From contig CAJODR010000001.1 in assembly GCA_905233275.1 (NCBI GenBank), forward strand, positions 532-64,531: DNA of 64,000 nt, read 5' to 3'. This DNA comes from an uncultured Bacteroidales bacterium (lineage in GTDB: Bacteria; Bacteroidota; Bacteroidia; Bacteroidales; UBA932). The translations under genes were made by a program, and so were the position numbers. This document shows positions 17,176-26,597 of the stretch, piece after piece (the first letter of the stretch is position 1; each line of letters begins with the position of its first letter). The notes under the pieces are model-generated. The model was not told where the DNA came from. It ran no database searches and saw only the letters and a list, made by a program, of their open reading frames with translations.

Positions 17176-18672
17176 CTAAAAATACTTCTTCTCCTCGTGG
17201 TCGAGGGCGATGAAAATGAATAACATTATTGTAAACGCCCACAGCGACGATCCGCCGTAGGACAGCAGCGGCAGCGGAATTCCGATGACCGGCATCAGTC
17301 CGACGGTCATGCCGATATTGATGAACAGGTGCATGAATATCGCCGCGGCCACACAGTAGCCGTATATCCTCGTAAACGCCTCCCTGGACTTTTCGGCATC
17401 GAGAATAATCCTCAGTATCATGAATACGTACAGCCCGATGACGAGAAGGCTCCCGAGGAATCCCCATTCTTCGCCGACAGTGCAGAAAATGAAGTCGGTG
17501 GACTGCTCCGGGACAAAGCCGAATGCCGTCTGGGTGCCCTGCATGTAGCCCTTGCCGTCAAAGCCGCCGGATCCGATCGCGATCATCGACTGGGCGACGT
17601 TGTAGCCCACACCGGACGGGTCTTCCTTCATTCCGAGAAGCACCTCGATGCGGTCCCGCTGGTGCGGCTGGAGCACCTTGTTGAATATAATTTCAGTCGA
17701 ATAAATCAGCAGCAGCCCTCCGATGAAAACCCCTGCCGAGATGAGCCGGAAGGTCGCTTTTTCCATGAACGCCTTCCATGCCACAATCGGCAGCGCGATG
17801 AGCGACAGCGCCAGCAGGATATGGAACGGCTTGACCGACGCCACCCACAGCCACCATTTGCTGATCGAGCCGAATGCCACCCCGCAGACCACCTCGTCGA
17901 CGACCATCCCCCACAGCCATGGGAGCATGGCGAATGCTACAATGCCGACGCCCCAGGTAAGGATCCATTTCCACAGCGACCCGTTCTTCAGGGTATTGCC
18001 GAATGTGATGAATCCGATCAGCATCAGCAGCGAAGCGTACGGCGACATCGTCAACGTCGTGATGAACAGCGCGATAGCCGCCCCGGCGATGAACAGCAGC
18101 CAACCGGACAGCCCCTCCCGGTACATGACGAACAGGAACCCGAGGTAGACGAGCGCCGAGCCGGTCTCCTTCTCCGCCAGGATGATGAGCATGGGACCGC
18201 CGATGACGGCAAGCACCGTCATGAAATCCTTCCACTTGGACATCTGGAAGCCCACCTTCGCCATAACCGACGACAACAGCAGCGCCGTCGAAATCTTTGA
18301 AATTTCGGCCGGCTGGAAGCGTACGGGGCCGAATTCGAACCACGATCGCGACCCCTTGACCTCTACTCCGAGGAATATCACCGCGATGAGCAGGAGCACC
18401 ACGAACAGATAGATCGGCAGCGATAAACCCTCCCACAGCCTGGCGCTGAATACAAATAGAATGATGGCGGCCAGCCCGAGCGCAGTGGCGATCCAGACGA
18501 TCTGCTTGCCGCTTCTGAGGCTGAAGCTGAACATATCGGTAAGCGACGCCCCGGAGGGATGCTCTGTCGCATAAATGTTGACCAGGCCGATGACGATGAG
18601 GATCAGGTAGGTGGCTACCAGATACCAGTCGAATGACTGCTTTATCGTACGTTCTTGCCTGGCGTCGAGCAT
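17176..18672 (-). CDS. rodA: Rod shape-determining glycosyltransferase RodA
   Basis: A 498-residue polytopic SEDS-family protein that polymerises lipid II into glycan strands with PBP2 during side-wall growth. Recognisable parts: SRSWFEFGPVRFQPAEISKI, EKETGSALVYLGFLFVMYREG, EQSTDFIFCTVGEEWGFLGS and PVIGIPLPLLSYGGSSLWAF. It is longer than E. coli RodA (370), with extra helices in the middle (about residues 205-300) of the kind seen in Bacteroidota. It is 3 bases from mrdA upstream and 3 bases from the sugar kinase downstream. Confidence 0.94.
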   Translation of the reverse strand: MLDARQERTIKQSFDWYLVATYLILIVIGLVNIYATEHPSGASLTDMFSFSLRSGKQIVWIATALGLAAIILFVFSARLWEGLSLPIYLFVVLLLIAVIFLGVEVKGSRSWFEFGPVRFQPAEISKISTALLLSSVMAKVGFQMSKWKDFMTVLAVIGGPMLIILAEKETGSALVYLGFLFVMYREGLSGWLLFIAGAAIALFITTLTMSPYASLLMLIGFITFGNTLKNGSLWKWILTWGVGIVAFAMLPWLWGMVVDEVVCGVAFGSISKWWLWVASVKPFHILLALSLIALPIVAWKAFMEKATFRLISAGVFIGGLLLIYSTEIIFNKVLQPHQRDRIEVLLGMKEDPSGVGYNVAQSMIAIGSGGFDGKGYMQGTQTAFGFVPEQSTDFIFCTVGEEWGFLGSLLVIGLYVFMILRIILDAEKSREAFTRIYGYCVAAAIFMHLFINIGMTVGLMPVIGIPLPLLSYGGSSLWAFTIMLFIFIALDHEEKKYF

Positions 18673-18675
18673 GGA

Positions 18676-20523
18676 TCAGTTCTTTTTGACCTTATGCATG
18701 AGGGATGTGGTCATCATTCTCTTTTCGAGATCCTTGCGGGCGGCACCCTCGATGCTGCCGTTGAGGTATTTCTCCACCATCAGCGAAGCGATGGGAGCGC
18801 CGAACCTGGCTCCGAATCCGCCGTTCTCGACGTATGCCGCGACAGCGATCTTGGGATTGTCCTTTGGGGCGAAGCAGATGAATACCGAATTGTCGTCTCC
18901 GCGGGGATTCTGCGCGGTGCCGGTCTTGCCGCAGATATCGAGTCCGGGCACGGCCGCAATCGATGCTGTACCGACCGAGCCGTATCCGCTGTTGACGGCG
19001 CGCCACATACCGCCGACCACCTTGTTGAACTGCTCGGGGGAGACCATGGTGTAATGCTTCTCGTAGTATTTGGGGTCGATTTCAACTCCCTCGGAGGCCT
19101 TGATGATATGGGGAATGATGTAATATCCGCGGTTGGCTACAGTCGCGCACAGGTTGGCGATGTGGAGCGGGGTTAGACCGACTTCGCCCTGTCCGATAGA
19201 AATCGACAGTATGGTCGAGAATCTCCAGCGTCCCTTGCCGTAAACCTTGTTGTAATAGGCTGACGTTGGGATATTTCCGCCGAGTTCGGAGGGGAAGTCG
19301 CTGCCGAGCTTTTCGCCGAAGCCGAAACTGTGGGCGTAGGCATTCCACTTGTCGAATGCCTCTTCGGTCGTAGCGTATTTCTTATTCTCCAGAATAGTCT
19401 TGAGGACGTGGCAGAAATAGCCGTTGCAGGACATCATGACGGCTTCCTCGAGGTTGATGGGGGAGCGGTGGCCGTGGCAGCCGAGCTTCTTGCCGTTGCC
19501 GTAGGAGTAGCCTCTGTCGCAACCGTATTTGGTATCCGGAGTGAGCACTCCTTCCTCAAGGCCGATCAGACCGTTGACGAGCTTGAATACGGAGCCCGGG
19601 GGATAAGATGACTGAACTGCACGGTTGAACATCGGCTTGTAAGGGTCGGTGCTGAGTTCGTTGTAGTATTTGCCGATCTCGGCGAGTTGGCTCACGTCAA
19701 TGCCTGGGGAGGATACCATCGCGAGAATCTCTCCGGTCGCCGGCTCGATGGCGACGATGCTGCCGGCCTTGTCTTTCATCAGCTCCTGGCCGTACTGCTG
19801 TAGCGTGGCGTCGATGGTGGTCACGATGTCCTTGCCGGGGACTGCGGCTTTGTCTTCTGCCCCGTTTTTGTACGCGGACTCGATCTGGTTGTGGGCGTTG
19901 CGGAGATAGATGTGATAGCCCTTTTCGCCCCTTAAATCCACCTCTCTTGCCGCTTCAATGCCGGTTTTGCCGGCTTCGTCACCGACTTTGTACTCGGGGT
20001 GGCGGGCGATGTAAGCCGGGTCCACTTCGGAGACGTATCCGAGCAGATTGCCGCCGGCGTTGACGGGGTATTCGCGGATTGAGCGCACCTGGCCCTTGAT
20101 GCCGGGAAATTTGTACCTGACCTCTTCGAAGCGGACGTAATCCTCCGCCGACATTCCCTTGAGGAGCACTACGGAATTGAATCCGATGCTGCTGCGGTTG
20201 CGGTTGAATTCGTCCATTTTTTCACGGATGAATTCCGGCTCCAGGCCGAGGGCATCCGCCAGTGCGAGAGTGTCGAATGCCTGCACCTCATGCGGCGTCA
20301 CCATGATATCGTAAGCGACCTTGTTGCCTACGAGAATGGTACCGTTGCGGTCGTAGATGATGCCGCGGGTGGGATTGATGGGTTCGTAGACCATCGCATT
20401 GCGGACAGCGCCTTCCGCATAAGACCCGTCGACCATCTGGATATAGAAAATCCGTCCGAGGAGAATGGCCGCAAAAACGAAAAGACCGATTATGATCTTG
20501 ACATGTTTTCCGTCTTCGGCCAT
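18676..20523 (-). CDS. mrdA: Penicillin-binding protein 2
   Basis: A 615-residue class B PBP: a single N-terminal membrane helix (residues 8-30), a dimerisation domain, and a transpeptidase with nucleophile Ser311 in SVFK, Ser365-Asn367 in SCN and K533-T-G in CGKTGTAQNP. It cross-links peptidoglycan and activates RodA, which is encoded immediately after it. Conserved PTRGIIYDRNG near residue 51 supports the start. The operon order mreB-mreC-mreD-mrdA-rodA is the standard elongasome cluster. Confidence 0.95.
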   Translation of the reverse strand: MAEDGKHVKIIIGLFVFAAILLGRIFYIQMVDGSYAEGAVRNAMVYEPINPTRGIIYDRNGTILVGNKVAYDIMVTPHEVQAFDTLALADALGLEPEFIREKMDEFNRNRSSIGFNSVVLLKGMSAEDYVRFEEVRYKFPGIKGQVRSIREYPVNAGGNLLGYVSEVDPAYIARHPEYKVGDEAGKTGIEAAREVDLRGEKGYHIYLRNAHNQIESAYKNGAEDKAAVPGKDIVTTIDATLQQYGQELMKDKAGSIVAIEPATGEILAMVSSPGIDVSQLAEIGKYYNELSTDPYKPMFNRAVQSSYPPGSVFKLVNGLIGLEEGVLTPDTKYGCDRGYSYGNGKKLGCHGHRSPINLEEAVMMSCNGYFCHVLKTILENKKYATTEEAFDKWNAYAHSFGFGEKLGSDFPSELGGNIPTSAYYNKVYGKGRWRFSTILSISIGQGEVGLTPLHIANLCATVANRGYYIIPHIIKASEGVEIDPKYYEKHYTMVSPEQFNKVVGGMWRAVNSGYGSVGTASIAAVPGLDICGKTGTAQNPRGDDNSVFICFAPKDNPKIAVAAYVENGGFGARFGAPIASLMVEKYLNGSIEGAARKDLEKRMMTTSLMHKVKKN

Positions 20524-20526
20524 GGC

Positions 20527-21048
20527 TTATTTCTTTCTGCCGCCACCGGCCAGGAGGTCGGCGACGAATATTGATACGAACGTTCCTGCGAGGAGGGATG
20601 CCAACCAGCGCAAGGCGTTGAACCAGAACGGCCTCACTCCGGCACCGTCAATGGCGATGTAAATGATGAGGAACAGTCCCTGGAGTATGAGCGTGGCCAC
20701 GACTACTTTGCCGAGGCCGCTTCTTCCGGTGGTGAAATCTTCGCCGCGGGCGAACAATTCATTTCCGAACACCAGCCGGATGACCCATAACCTGATGAAC
20801 GCCACGGGCACAAGTGACGCGGCATTGATGCCCGGCAGGCCTTCGGCGAAGAAATCCACGGCGAGACCTGTCGCAAATGCAATCAGCATGGATGCAACCT
20901 GGCCGACGCGAAGAGGAAGGCACAGGATCATGACCGGCAGGATGCTGAGCATGATGAAAGGCGTGAGATTCAGGAAGTTGCAGATCACCATCTGCGCGAT
21001 CACGAGCAGCACGAAGATCAATATGAATCCGGGTCCTGACTGTCTCAT
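20527..21048 (-). CDS. mreD: Rod shape-determining protein MreD
   Basis: A 173-residue inner-membrane protein with five to six hydrophobic helices, matching MreD in size and position between mreC and mrdA. The segment GLAVDFFAEGLPGINAASLV resembles the conserved MreD motif. Its start overlaps the mreC stop by 4 bases. It links MreB filaments to the wall synthases. Confidence 0.88.
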   Translation of the reverse strand: MRQSGPGFILIFVLLVIAQMVICNFLNLTPFIMLSILPVMILCLPLRVGQVASMLIAFATGLAVDFFAEGLPGINAASLVPVAFIRLWVIRLVFGNELFARGEDFTTGRSGLGKVVVATLILQGLFLIIYIAIDGAGVRPFWFNALRWLASLLAGTFVSIFVADLLAGGGRKK

Positions 21049-21896
21049 AGTCCTTTCTCCGCCGCTTTGCGTTCCAGTGCGGACAATTCATCCCTGCCGG
21101 TATTCTTCACGATTGTGACGAATCGGAGGTTGGAGAAGTCCTGGAACAGATTGACTTCAATTTCGTAAGTGGATCCGTCCACGATCCTGGAGCCACCGAC
21201 GGTCCCGAGAGGAATTCCCGAGGGGAATATGCTCGAGTGGCCGCTGGTGTAGACCGTGTCGCCCGGAGAGAAGCGGTTTTGCAGGGGAATCTCCCTGAGG
21301 CGGGCGCCTGAAGGATGGATCCCGTCCCAGGTCAGCGGCCCTGAAGTGCCGTCGATTCCGAGCCTGGTGCTGACGCTGACATCGGTGTTCTTGAGCGACA
21401 GGGCGAAGCTGTAGTGCTCGCCGACGACCTCGACGATGCCGACCACGCCGCTCCCGGTGATAATGCCGCAGTCGGTAGTGACGCCGTCTTCGGAGCCTTT
21501 GTCGAGAAGAATGTAGTTGTGCTGGCTGTTGTTGCCGATTTTGATGACCGTCGCGGGGATCCAGGTGAATCCCTGGGGTTTGTATTCGGCGATCAGCGCA
21601 TCGGAGAGTTCTTCGCGGGATTCTGCGTCTTCGCCGTCGCGGTATTGTTCGAGGGCGAGGCGGAGGCGTACATTCTCTTCAGCAAGGGCCTGGTTGGTCT
21701 CCTTGAGGGATGTGTAGTAGGATATGCTCCTGCTGCTTCCCCACAGCGTCATCATCACATGATGGCCGGCGCGGGATATCCAGAGCCCCTGCACTGAGCT
21801 GTCTGAGGAGAGCATATTGAGCGAAGCCATCTCCAGAAGTATGAAGACGGCTATGCTGAATAGGGCCGGAAGGACCTTTGCTTTTCCCCTGGGCAT
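21045..21896 (-). CDS. mreC: Rod shape-determining protein MreC
   Basis: A 283-residue bitopic protein: one N-terminal membrane helix, a coiled coil (about residues 63-95, SLKETNQALAEENVRLRLAL), then the two beta-barrel periplasmic domains with NYILLDKGSEDGVTTDCGII and the GVVGIVEVVGEHYS motif. It binds PBP2 and spans the periplasmic side of the elongasome. It overlaps mreB by one base and mreD by four. Confidence 0.92.
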   Translation of the reverse strand: MPRGKAKVLPALFSIAVFILLEMASLNMLSSDSSVQGLWISRAGHHVMMTLWGSSRSISYYTSLKETNQALAEENVRLRLALEQYRDGEDAESREELSDALIAEYKPQGFTWIPATVIKIGNNSQHNYILLDKGSEDGVTTDCGIITGSGVVGIVEVVGEHYSFALSLKNTDVSVSTRLGIDGTSGPLTWDGIHPSGARLREIPLQNRFSPGDTVYTSGHSSIFPSGIPLGTVGGSRIVDGSTYEIEVNLFQDFSNLRFVTIVKNTGRDELSALERKAAEKGL

Positions 21897-22918
21897 TATC
21901 TCATGAGGAAGGAGTAGTTGTCCGTATTCTTAAGTGCGATACAGGTGCCTCTGGCGACCGCGCGGAGTGGATCCTCGGCCACGTGGAACGGAATGTTGAC
22001 CTTCTCTGACAGACGCTTGTCGAGGCCGCGGAGTAGTGCGCCGCCGCCCGAGAGGAAGATACCGTTCTCGACGATGTCGGAATAGAGCTCCGGGGGAGTC
22101 TTTTCAAGGACGTGGAGGATTTCGCTCTCGATGCGGGCGACTGATTTGTCGAGGCAGTGGGCGATCTCCTGGTAATTGATGGTGGCGTCCACCGGGTGGG
22201 CGGTCATGAGGTTCGGACCGCGGGCGGTGAAGGGTTCGGGCTCCTCGTCGAGCTCGGGAATGACTGCGCCGACGGCGATCTTGATCTTCTCGGCGGTGAT
22301 TTCACCGACCTTGATATTGTGCTGCTGGCGGAGATAGTTCTGGATATCGGTAGTGAAGACGTCGCCCGCGACGCGGATGCTGGCCTGCTCGACGATACCG
22401 CCGAGGGAAATCACCGCAATCTCGGTGGTGCCGCCTCCGATGTCGACGACCATGTTGCCTTTAGGGGCTTCGACATCAAGACCGATACCGAGGGCCGCTG
22501 CCATAGGCTCGAAAATGAGGAAGACGTCGCGACCGCCGGCGTGCTCGGAAGAGTCGCGGACGGCCCTGATTTCGACTTCCGTCGAACCGGAGGGGATGCC
22601 GACGACCATCTTGAGGTTGGGCTGGAACAGGTGACGGCGGCGGCCGTTGACCTGCTTGATGAATCCGCGGATCATCATCTCCGCGGCGTTGAAGTCGGCG
22701 ATGACGCCGTCACGCAGGGGGCGGACAGTCTTGATGCCGGGATTGACCCTCTCGTGCATCAGCTTGGCTTTCTGGCCGAGGGCGATGCATTTGCCCGTAT
22801 TGTTGTCGATGGCGACAATCGAGGGCTCGTCCAGGACAATCTTGTCGTTTTGGAAGACGACGGTGTTGGCGGTACCGAGGTCAACGGCGAGTTCCTGTGT
22901 CAGAAAAGAAAATGCCAT
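21896..22918 (-). CDS. mreB: Rod shape-determining actin homologue MreB
   Basis: A 340-residue actin-fold ATPase forming membrane-bound filaments that guide wall synthesis. Clear motifs: VDLGTANTVVF, PLRDGVIADFNAAEMMIRGF, VVGIPSGSTEVEIRAVRDS, VDIGGGTTEIAVISLGG and IFLSGGGALLRGLD. It is the first gene of the operon; a TACCTTTA box on the minus strand near 22957-22964 may be its promoter, divergent from ispD. Confidence 0.96.
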   Translation of the reverse strand: MAFSFLTQELAVDLGTANTVVFQNDKIVLDEPSIVAIDNNTGKCIALGQKAKLMHERVNPGIKTVRPLRDGVIADFNAAEMMIRGFIKQVNGRRRHLFQPNLKMVVGIPSGSTEVEIRAVRDSSEHAGGRDVFLIFEPMAAALGIGLDVEAPKGNMVVDIGGGTTEIAVISLGGIVEQASIRVAGDVFTTDIQNYLRQQHNIKVGEITAEKIKIAVGAVIPELDEEPEPFTARGPNLMTAHPVDATINYQEIAHCLDKSVARIESEILHVLEKTPPELYSDIVENGIFLSGGGALLRGLDKRLSEKVNIPFHVAEDPLRAVARGTCIALKNTDNYSFLMR

Positions 22919-22976
22919 ATTTTTATAAGTCTAAAGCCTGAAAAATGGATAATCGTGTAAAGGTACGAAAAATTAT

Positions 22977-22984
22977 TATCTTTG
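22977..22984 (+). promoter_or_regulatory. -7 promoter box for ispD
   Basis: TATCTTTG, 20 bases before the ATG at 23005. It decides the ispD start: the in-frame ATG at 22945 lies upstream of this box and would not be in the transcript. Confidence 0.6.
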
Positions 22985-23004
22985 TAAAAAAAAACGTGGG
23001 CCGA

Positions 23005-23691
23005 ATGGACAGAAAATTTTACCTTGTCGTTACAGCCGGCGGGACCGGCACCAGAATGGGCGCCGCAGTCCCCAAGCAGTTCCTTACTCTCGGAGGCAAA
23101 CCCATTCTCCGAAGGACAATGGAGGCGTTTGAGAAGGCGTGCCCTTCCCTCAAAGTGGTCACGGTTCTGCCTTCCGCTTCGGTTGCTGACTGGAAGGATT
23201 ACTGCTTCAAAAGCAACTACAACCTGCCCCAGGTGATAGTGGAGGGCGGATTGACGCGATTCCATTCGGTTCAGGCTGCACTCTCGAGGGTGCCCGACGG
23301 GGTGATCGTGGCGGTCCATGACGGGGTTCGTCCCCTCGTTCCGCCGGAGCTCATCTCGAGGATGATTTCGGAGATGGAAGACAAGGAGGCGCTGATCCCG
23401 GTAATACCTTCCGTGGATACGCTCAGGGTGCTTTCAAAAGGGGATGGCGGCGAACTCGCAGCCAGTGGCAGGGTCATTGACCGCAGCGAGATTTTTGCGG
23501 TCCAGACGCCTCAGATGTTCCGTTCGGAGCTGCTCAAGGCCGCTTATTCGCAGCCATACGACACCGCCTTCACCGATGACAGCTCCGTCGCCGAGCGTTT
23601 CGGCATCAAACTGTCATTCACTGAAGGCGTCAGGACCAATATCAAGATTACCACACCCGAGGACCTTGTCCTCGCAGAGAGACTGCTCTAG
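23005..23691 (+). CDS. ispD: 2-C-methyl-D-erythritol 4-phosphate cytidylyltransferase
   Basis: A 228-residue nucleotidyltransferase of the MEP isoprenoid pathway, making CDP-methylerythritol from MEP and CTP. The nucleotide-binding N-terminus (YLVVTAGGTGTRMGAAVPKQ), VHDGVRPLVPPELI and FAVQTPQMFR are diagnostic, and TDDSSVAE is the late metal-site segment. ATG 23005 is chosen because it follows the -7 box and directly precedes the conserved strand. The gene converges with the Lrp gene and their stop codons overlap by 4 bases. Confidence 0.95.
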   Translation: MDRKFYLVVTAGGTGTRMGAAVPKQFLTLGGKPILRRTMEAFEKACPSLKVVTVLPSASVADWKDYCFKSNYNLPQVIVEGGLTRFHSVQAALSRVPDGVIVAVHDGVRPLVPPELISRMISEMEDKEALIPVIPSVDTLRVLSKGDGGELAASGRVIDRSEIFAVQTPQMFRSELLKAAYSQPYDTAFTDDSSVAERFGIKLSFTEGVRTNIKITTPEDLVLAERLL

Positions 23692-24188
23692 CCGCGGTTT
23701 CCGCCGGTGAAGCTGGTGTTCTTGTAGTCTTTCACCCAGACCTGGCGCTCGATGGCCTGGTCGAGGGAAATCATGGTTTCAGTCGACTGGATGTAAGGAA
23801 TCTTCTGGATGGTGTTGAGGAGCACCTCCATCAGATGGTCGTTGTCAAAGCAATATACCTTTGCGAGGATTCCGTATTTGCCGGTAACAAAGTGGCATTC
23901 AACTATTTCCGGAATCTGCTTGAGGTAGGAGATCACTTCGATATACTTGTTGGCTTCCGACAGCGAAATGCTGACGAATGCGCAGATGTTGAGGCCAAGG
24001 GCCTGGGGCTTTACGAGCAGACGGCTGCCGGTGATGACGCCGCTGGCTTCGAGCCGTTTGACCCTCTGGTGAATGGCGGCGCCGGAAACGCCTATGTCGC
24101 GGGCGATTTCCAGAAACGGCATCCTGGCATTCTTGACGAGATGCGCGAGGATCTGTTTGTCGATGTTGTCGATATGGTCTATCGTCAT
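23688..24188 (-). CDS. Lrp/AsnC-family transcriptional regulator
   Basis: A 166-residue protein with an N-terminal winged helix-turn-helix (DNIDKQILAHLVKNARMPFL, then RDIGVSGAAIHQRVKRLEAS) and a C-terminal RAM domain that in this family binds amino acids and sets the oligomer state. It lies 16 bases after topA on the same strand. Its targets are not evident; Bacteroidota carry several paralogues with unknown effectors. The C-terminal tail DYKNTSFTGGNRG is polar and probably disordered. Confidence 0.88.
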   Translation of the reverse strand: MTIDHIDNIDKQILAHLVKNARMPFLEIARDIGVSGAAIHQRVKRLEASGVITGSRLLVKPQALGLNICAFVSISLSEANKYIEVISYLKQIPEIVECHFVTGKYGILAKVYCFDNDHLMEVLLNTIQKIPYIQSTETMISLDQAIERQVWVKDYKNTSFTGGNRG

Positions 24189-24204
24189 TGTGAGAGGGAT
24201 ATGG

Positions 24205-26469
24205 TTATTTCTTGTTGTCTGAGATGATGGCCCTGCAGTCCTGCTCGGTGAGGGATTCTGCCTTCTTGCCGCGTGGAATCCTGTAATTGACGCCTCCGGC
24301 CTTGATGTACGGGCCGTATTTGCCCTTGAGAATCAGGATGTCACCGAAATCGCTGATCACGCTGCCTGCCGGTGCGCTTCCGCTGAGAAGGGGAGCCGCC
24401 TCGTCGAGGGTGAACGTGAGGGGATCCTTGCCTTTCGGGAGGGACACGTTGGTAGTGCCGTATTTGATATAGGGGCCGAATCTTCCCTTGGTCACGACCA
24501 CGGGAATGCCGTTAATCTCACCGAGAGTCCTCGGGAGCGAGAACAGGGCGAGAGCCTCCTCGAGCGTGATTGTTTCGATGAGCTGGCCCTTTTCGAGCGA
24601 AGCGAACTGGCGTGAATCCTCGTCGCCCTTCTGCACGTACGGGCCGTACTGGCCGAACCTTGCAGTGACGGGAAGTCCGGTCTCCGGATCGTTTCCGAGG
24701 AAGCGCGAGACGCGGCTCTTGCCTCCTTCCTTGACGGTGTCTTCGACGGTGGCGTGGAAGGGTTTGTAGAAGTCGGCGATGACTTCGTTCCACCTCTTGC
24801 CGCCCTCGGCGATTTCGTCGAAATCCTTTTCGACCCTGGCCGTGAAATCGTAGTCCACGATGCCCGGAAAATGCGCCACCAGATAGTCTGAGACAATGAT
24901 TCCGATCTCCTGGGGGAGGAGCTTGCCCTTATCCGCACCGACCGTTTCGGTCTTGTGGGAGGGGGTGATGGTGTCGCCCTTTAGAGTCAGGTTGGTGACC
25001 GTCACCTTGCGGCCTTCCTTGTCACCTTTGACGAGGTAGCCTCTCGCGGTGGTGAGGGTTGAAATTGTGGGGGCGTATGTCGAGGGCCGGCCGATGCCGA
25101 GCTCTTCGAGTTTCTTGACGAGGGTGGCCTCGGAATAGCGCGGAGGTGCCTGGGTGAATTTGCAGGCTGCTGTGATCTGCTTGTCAGTCATCGCGCATCC
25201 GGTGTTGAGGCTAGGAAGTACCACGGAGCCGGCGGCCGTCCCGTTCTCGGAAGATTCGCTGTAAAGCTTGAGGAAGCCGTCGAACAGGATTTCAGTGGCC
25301 TGGGCCGAATAGACTGCGCCCCTGTCGGAAGTGATGGTGAGCGTCGTTCCGAGTACCCTTGCATCGGCCATCTGTGAGGCTACGGTGCGCTTCCAGATAA
25401 GGTCGTAGAGCTTCTTCTCTTGTGCCGTGCCTTCGATCGAGGGATTGGCGATATAGGTGGGACGAATGGCCTCGTGCGCCTCCTGCGCTCCCTTGCTGTG
25501 CGTCTTGTACTGGCGGGGATGGGAATATTCTTCTCCGAAATTGTCGCAGATGAGCTGCTTGGCGGAGTTGATGGCGAGTGACGACAGGTTCGTCGAATCG
25601 GTCCTCATGTAGGTGATAAGTCCCTTTTCGTAGAGCTGCTGGGCGATGCGCATCGTAGCGCTGACGGGGAAGCGGAGTCGCCTGGAGGCCTCCTGCTGAA
25701 GTGTCGAGGTGGTAAACGGCGCTGCCGGGAAGCGGGTGCCTTCCTTCTTTTCGGCGGATGTGAGCGTGTACTTGGCTCCAATGCTCTCGCGGAGGAAATC
25801 CTCTGCCTCCTCCATGGAGACGAATCTGTGGTCGAGGACGGCCGTAACCTTTGTCGCGGCTGGGGTGCCTTCCGGGTGGAATACCGCTTCGACGCGGTAG
25901 AATGATTCTTCGCCGAAGGCCATTATTTCCTTTTCGCGGTCCACCACGAGGCGGAGAGCCACGGACTGGACCCTGCCGGCGGAGAGCTTCGGCTGGATCT
26001 TGCGCCAGAGGACGGGAGACAACTCGAATCCCACGAGGCGGTCGAGGACGCGGCGCGCCTGCTGGGCGGCCACCATATTCATATCTATATTGCGGGGATG
26101 CTCGACGGCTTCGAGGATGGCGTGCTTGGTGATTTCGTGGAAAACGATGCGCCTGGTTTTTGCGGCGGGGAGCCCGAGAGTCTCGGCAAGGTGCCAGGAA
26201 ATGGCTTCTCCTTCACGGTCCTCATCGGATGCGAGCCATACGATATCGGACTTTTCGGCGAGTTTGCGGAGGTCGGCGACTACTTTGCGCTTGTCGGCCG
26301 GGACGACATATTCCGGTGCGAATCCGTTGCGGATATCAACGCTCAGCTTGTTATCCTGGAGATCGCGGATATGTCCGAAACTGGGTTTTACCGTAAATCC
26401 TTGTCCAAGAAACTTCTGTATGGTGCCGGCTTTGGCCGGGGATTCTACTATAACCAGATTGTCTGCCAT
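24205..26469 (-). CDS. topA: DNA topoisomerase I
   Basis: A 754-residue type IA topoisomerase relaxing negative supercoils. The start is taken at 26469, before ADNLVIVESPAKAGTI; a weaker in-frame ATG exists five codons upstream. The TOPRIM motif LASDEDREGEAISWHLAETL, the active-site Tyr in GLITYMRTDSTNLSS and the PTYIANPS region are present. Instead of zinc-finger repeats the C-terminus has three short repeats of the type R/K-F/Y-G-x-Y-G-P-Y (near RFGQYGPYVQKG, RFGPYIKYG, KYGPYIKAGG), usual in many TopA proteins outside Proteobacteria. It is followed by the Lrp gene. Confidence 0.95.
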   Translation of the reverse strand: MADNLVIVESPAKAGTIQKFLGQGFTVKPSFGHIRDLQDNKLSVDIRNGFAPEYVVPADKRKVVADLRKLAEKSDIVWLASDEDREGEAISWHLAETLGLPAAKTRRIVFHEITKHAILEAVEHPRNIDMNMVAAQQARRVLDRLVGFELSPVLWRKIQPKLSAGRVQSVALRLVVDREKEIMAFGEESFYRVEAVFHPEGTPAATKVTAVLDHRFVSMEEAEDFLRESIGAKYTLTSAEKKEGTRFPAAPFTTSTLQQEASRRLRFPVSATMRIAQQLYEKGLITYMRTDSTNLSSLAINSAKQLICDNFGEEYSHPRQYKTHSKGAQEAHEAIRPTYIANPSIEGTAQEKKLYDLIWKRTVASQMADARVLGTTLTITSDRGAVYSAQATEILFDGFLKLYSESSENGTAAGSVVLPSLNTGCAMTDKQITAACKFTQAPPRYSEATLVKKLEELGIGRPSTYAPTISTLTTARGYLVKGDKEGRKVTVTNLTLKGDTITPSHKTETVGADKGKLLPQEIGIIVSDYLVAHFPGIVDYDFTARVEKDFDEIAEGGKRWNEVIADFYKPFHATVEDTVKEGGKSRVSRFLGNDPETGLPVTARFGQYGPYVQKGDEDSRQFASLEKGQLIETITLEEALALFSLPRTLGEINGIPVVVTKGRFGPYIKYGTTNVSLPKGKDPLTFTLDEAAPLLSGSAPAGSVISDFGDILILKGKYGPYIKAGGVNYRIPRGKKAESLTEQDCRAIISDNKK

Positions 26470-26534
26470 CACTTTTCCTTTCAAATTTTCTGCAAAGTAA
26501 AGCAGAATCCGGGAATTATTCCAAATTTATTCGT

Positions 26535-26542
26535 TAAATTTG
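26535..26542 (+). promoter_or_regulatory. Possible -7 box for the PBP1A operon
   Basis: TAAATTTG, 56 bases before the PBP1A start codon; no -33 partner seen. Confidence 0.4.
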
Positions 26543-26597
26543 TCAATTGAAAAATATTTTACCCAGCTATTAGCTGTGTAAACAAATTTCGTCCGAT

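Noticed and set aside
22945..23004. Upstream ATG for ispD at 22945
   Set aside because: It precedes the -7 box at 22977-22984 and encodes no conserved residues.
24583..24612. Resemblance of TTCGAGCGAAGCGAACTGG in topA to the dispersed repeat
   Set aside because: It lacks both conserved ends of the repeat, and the encoded residues fit TopA.
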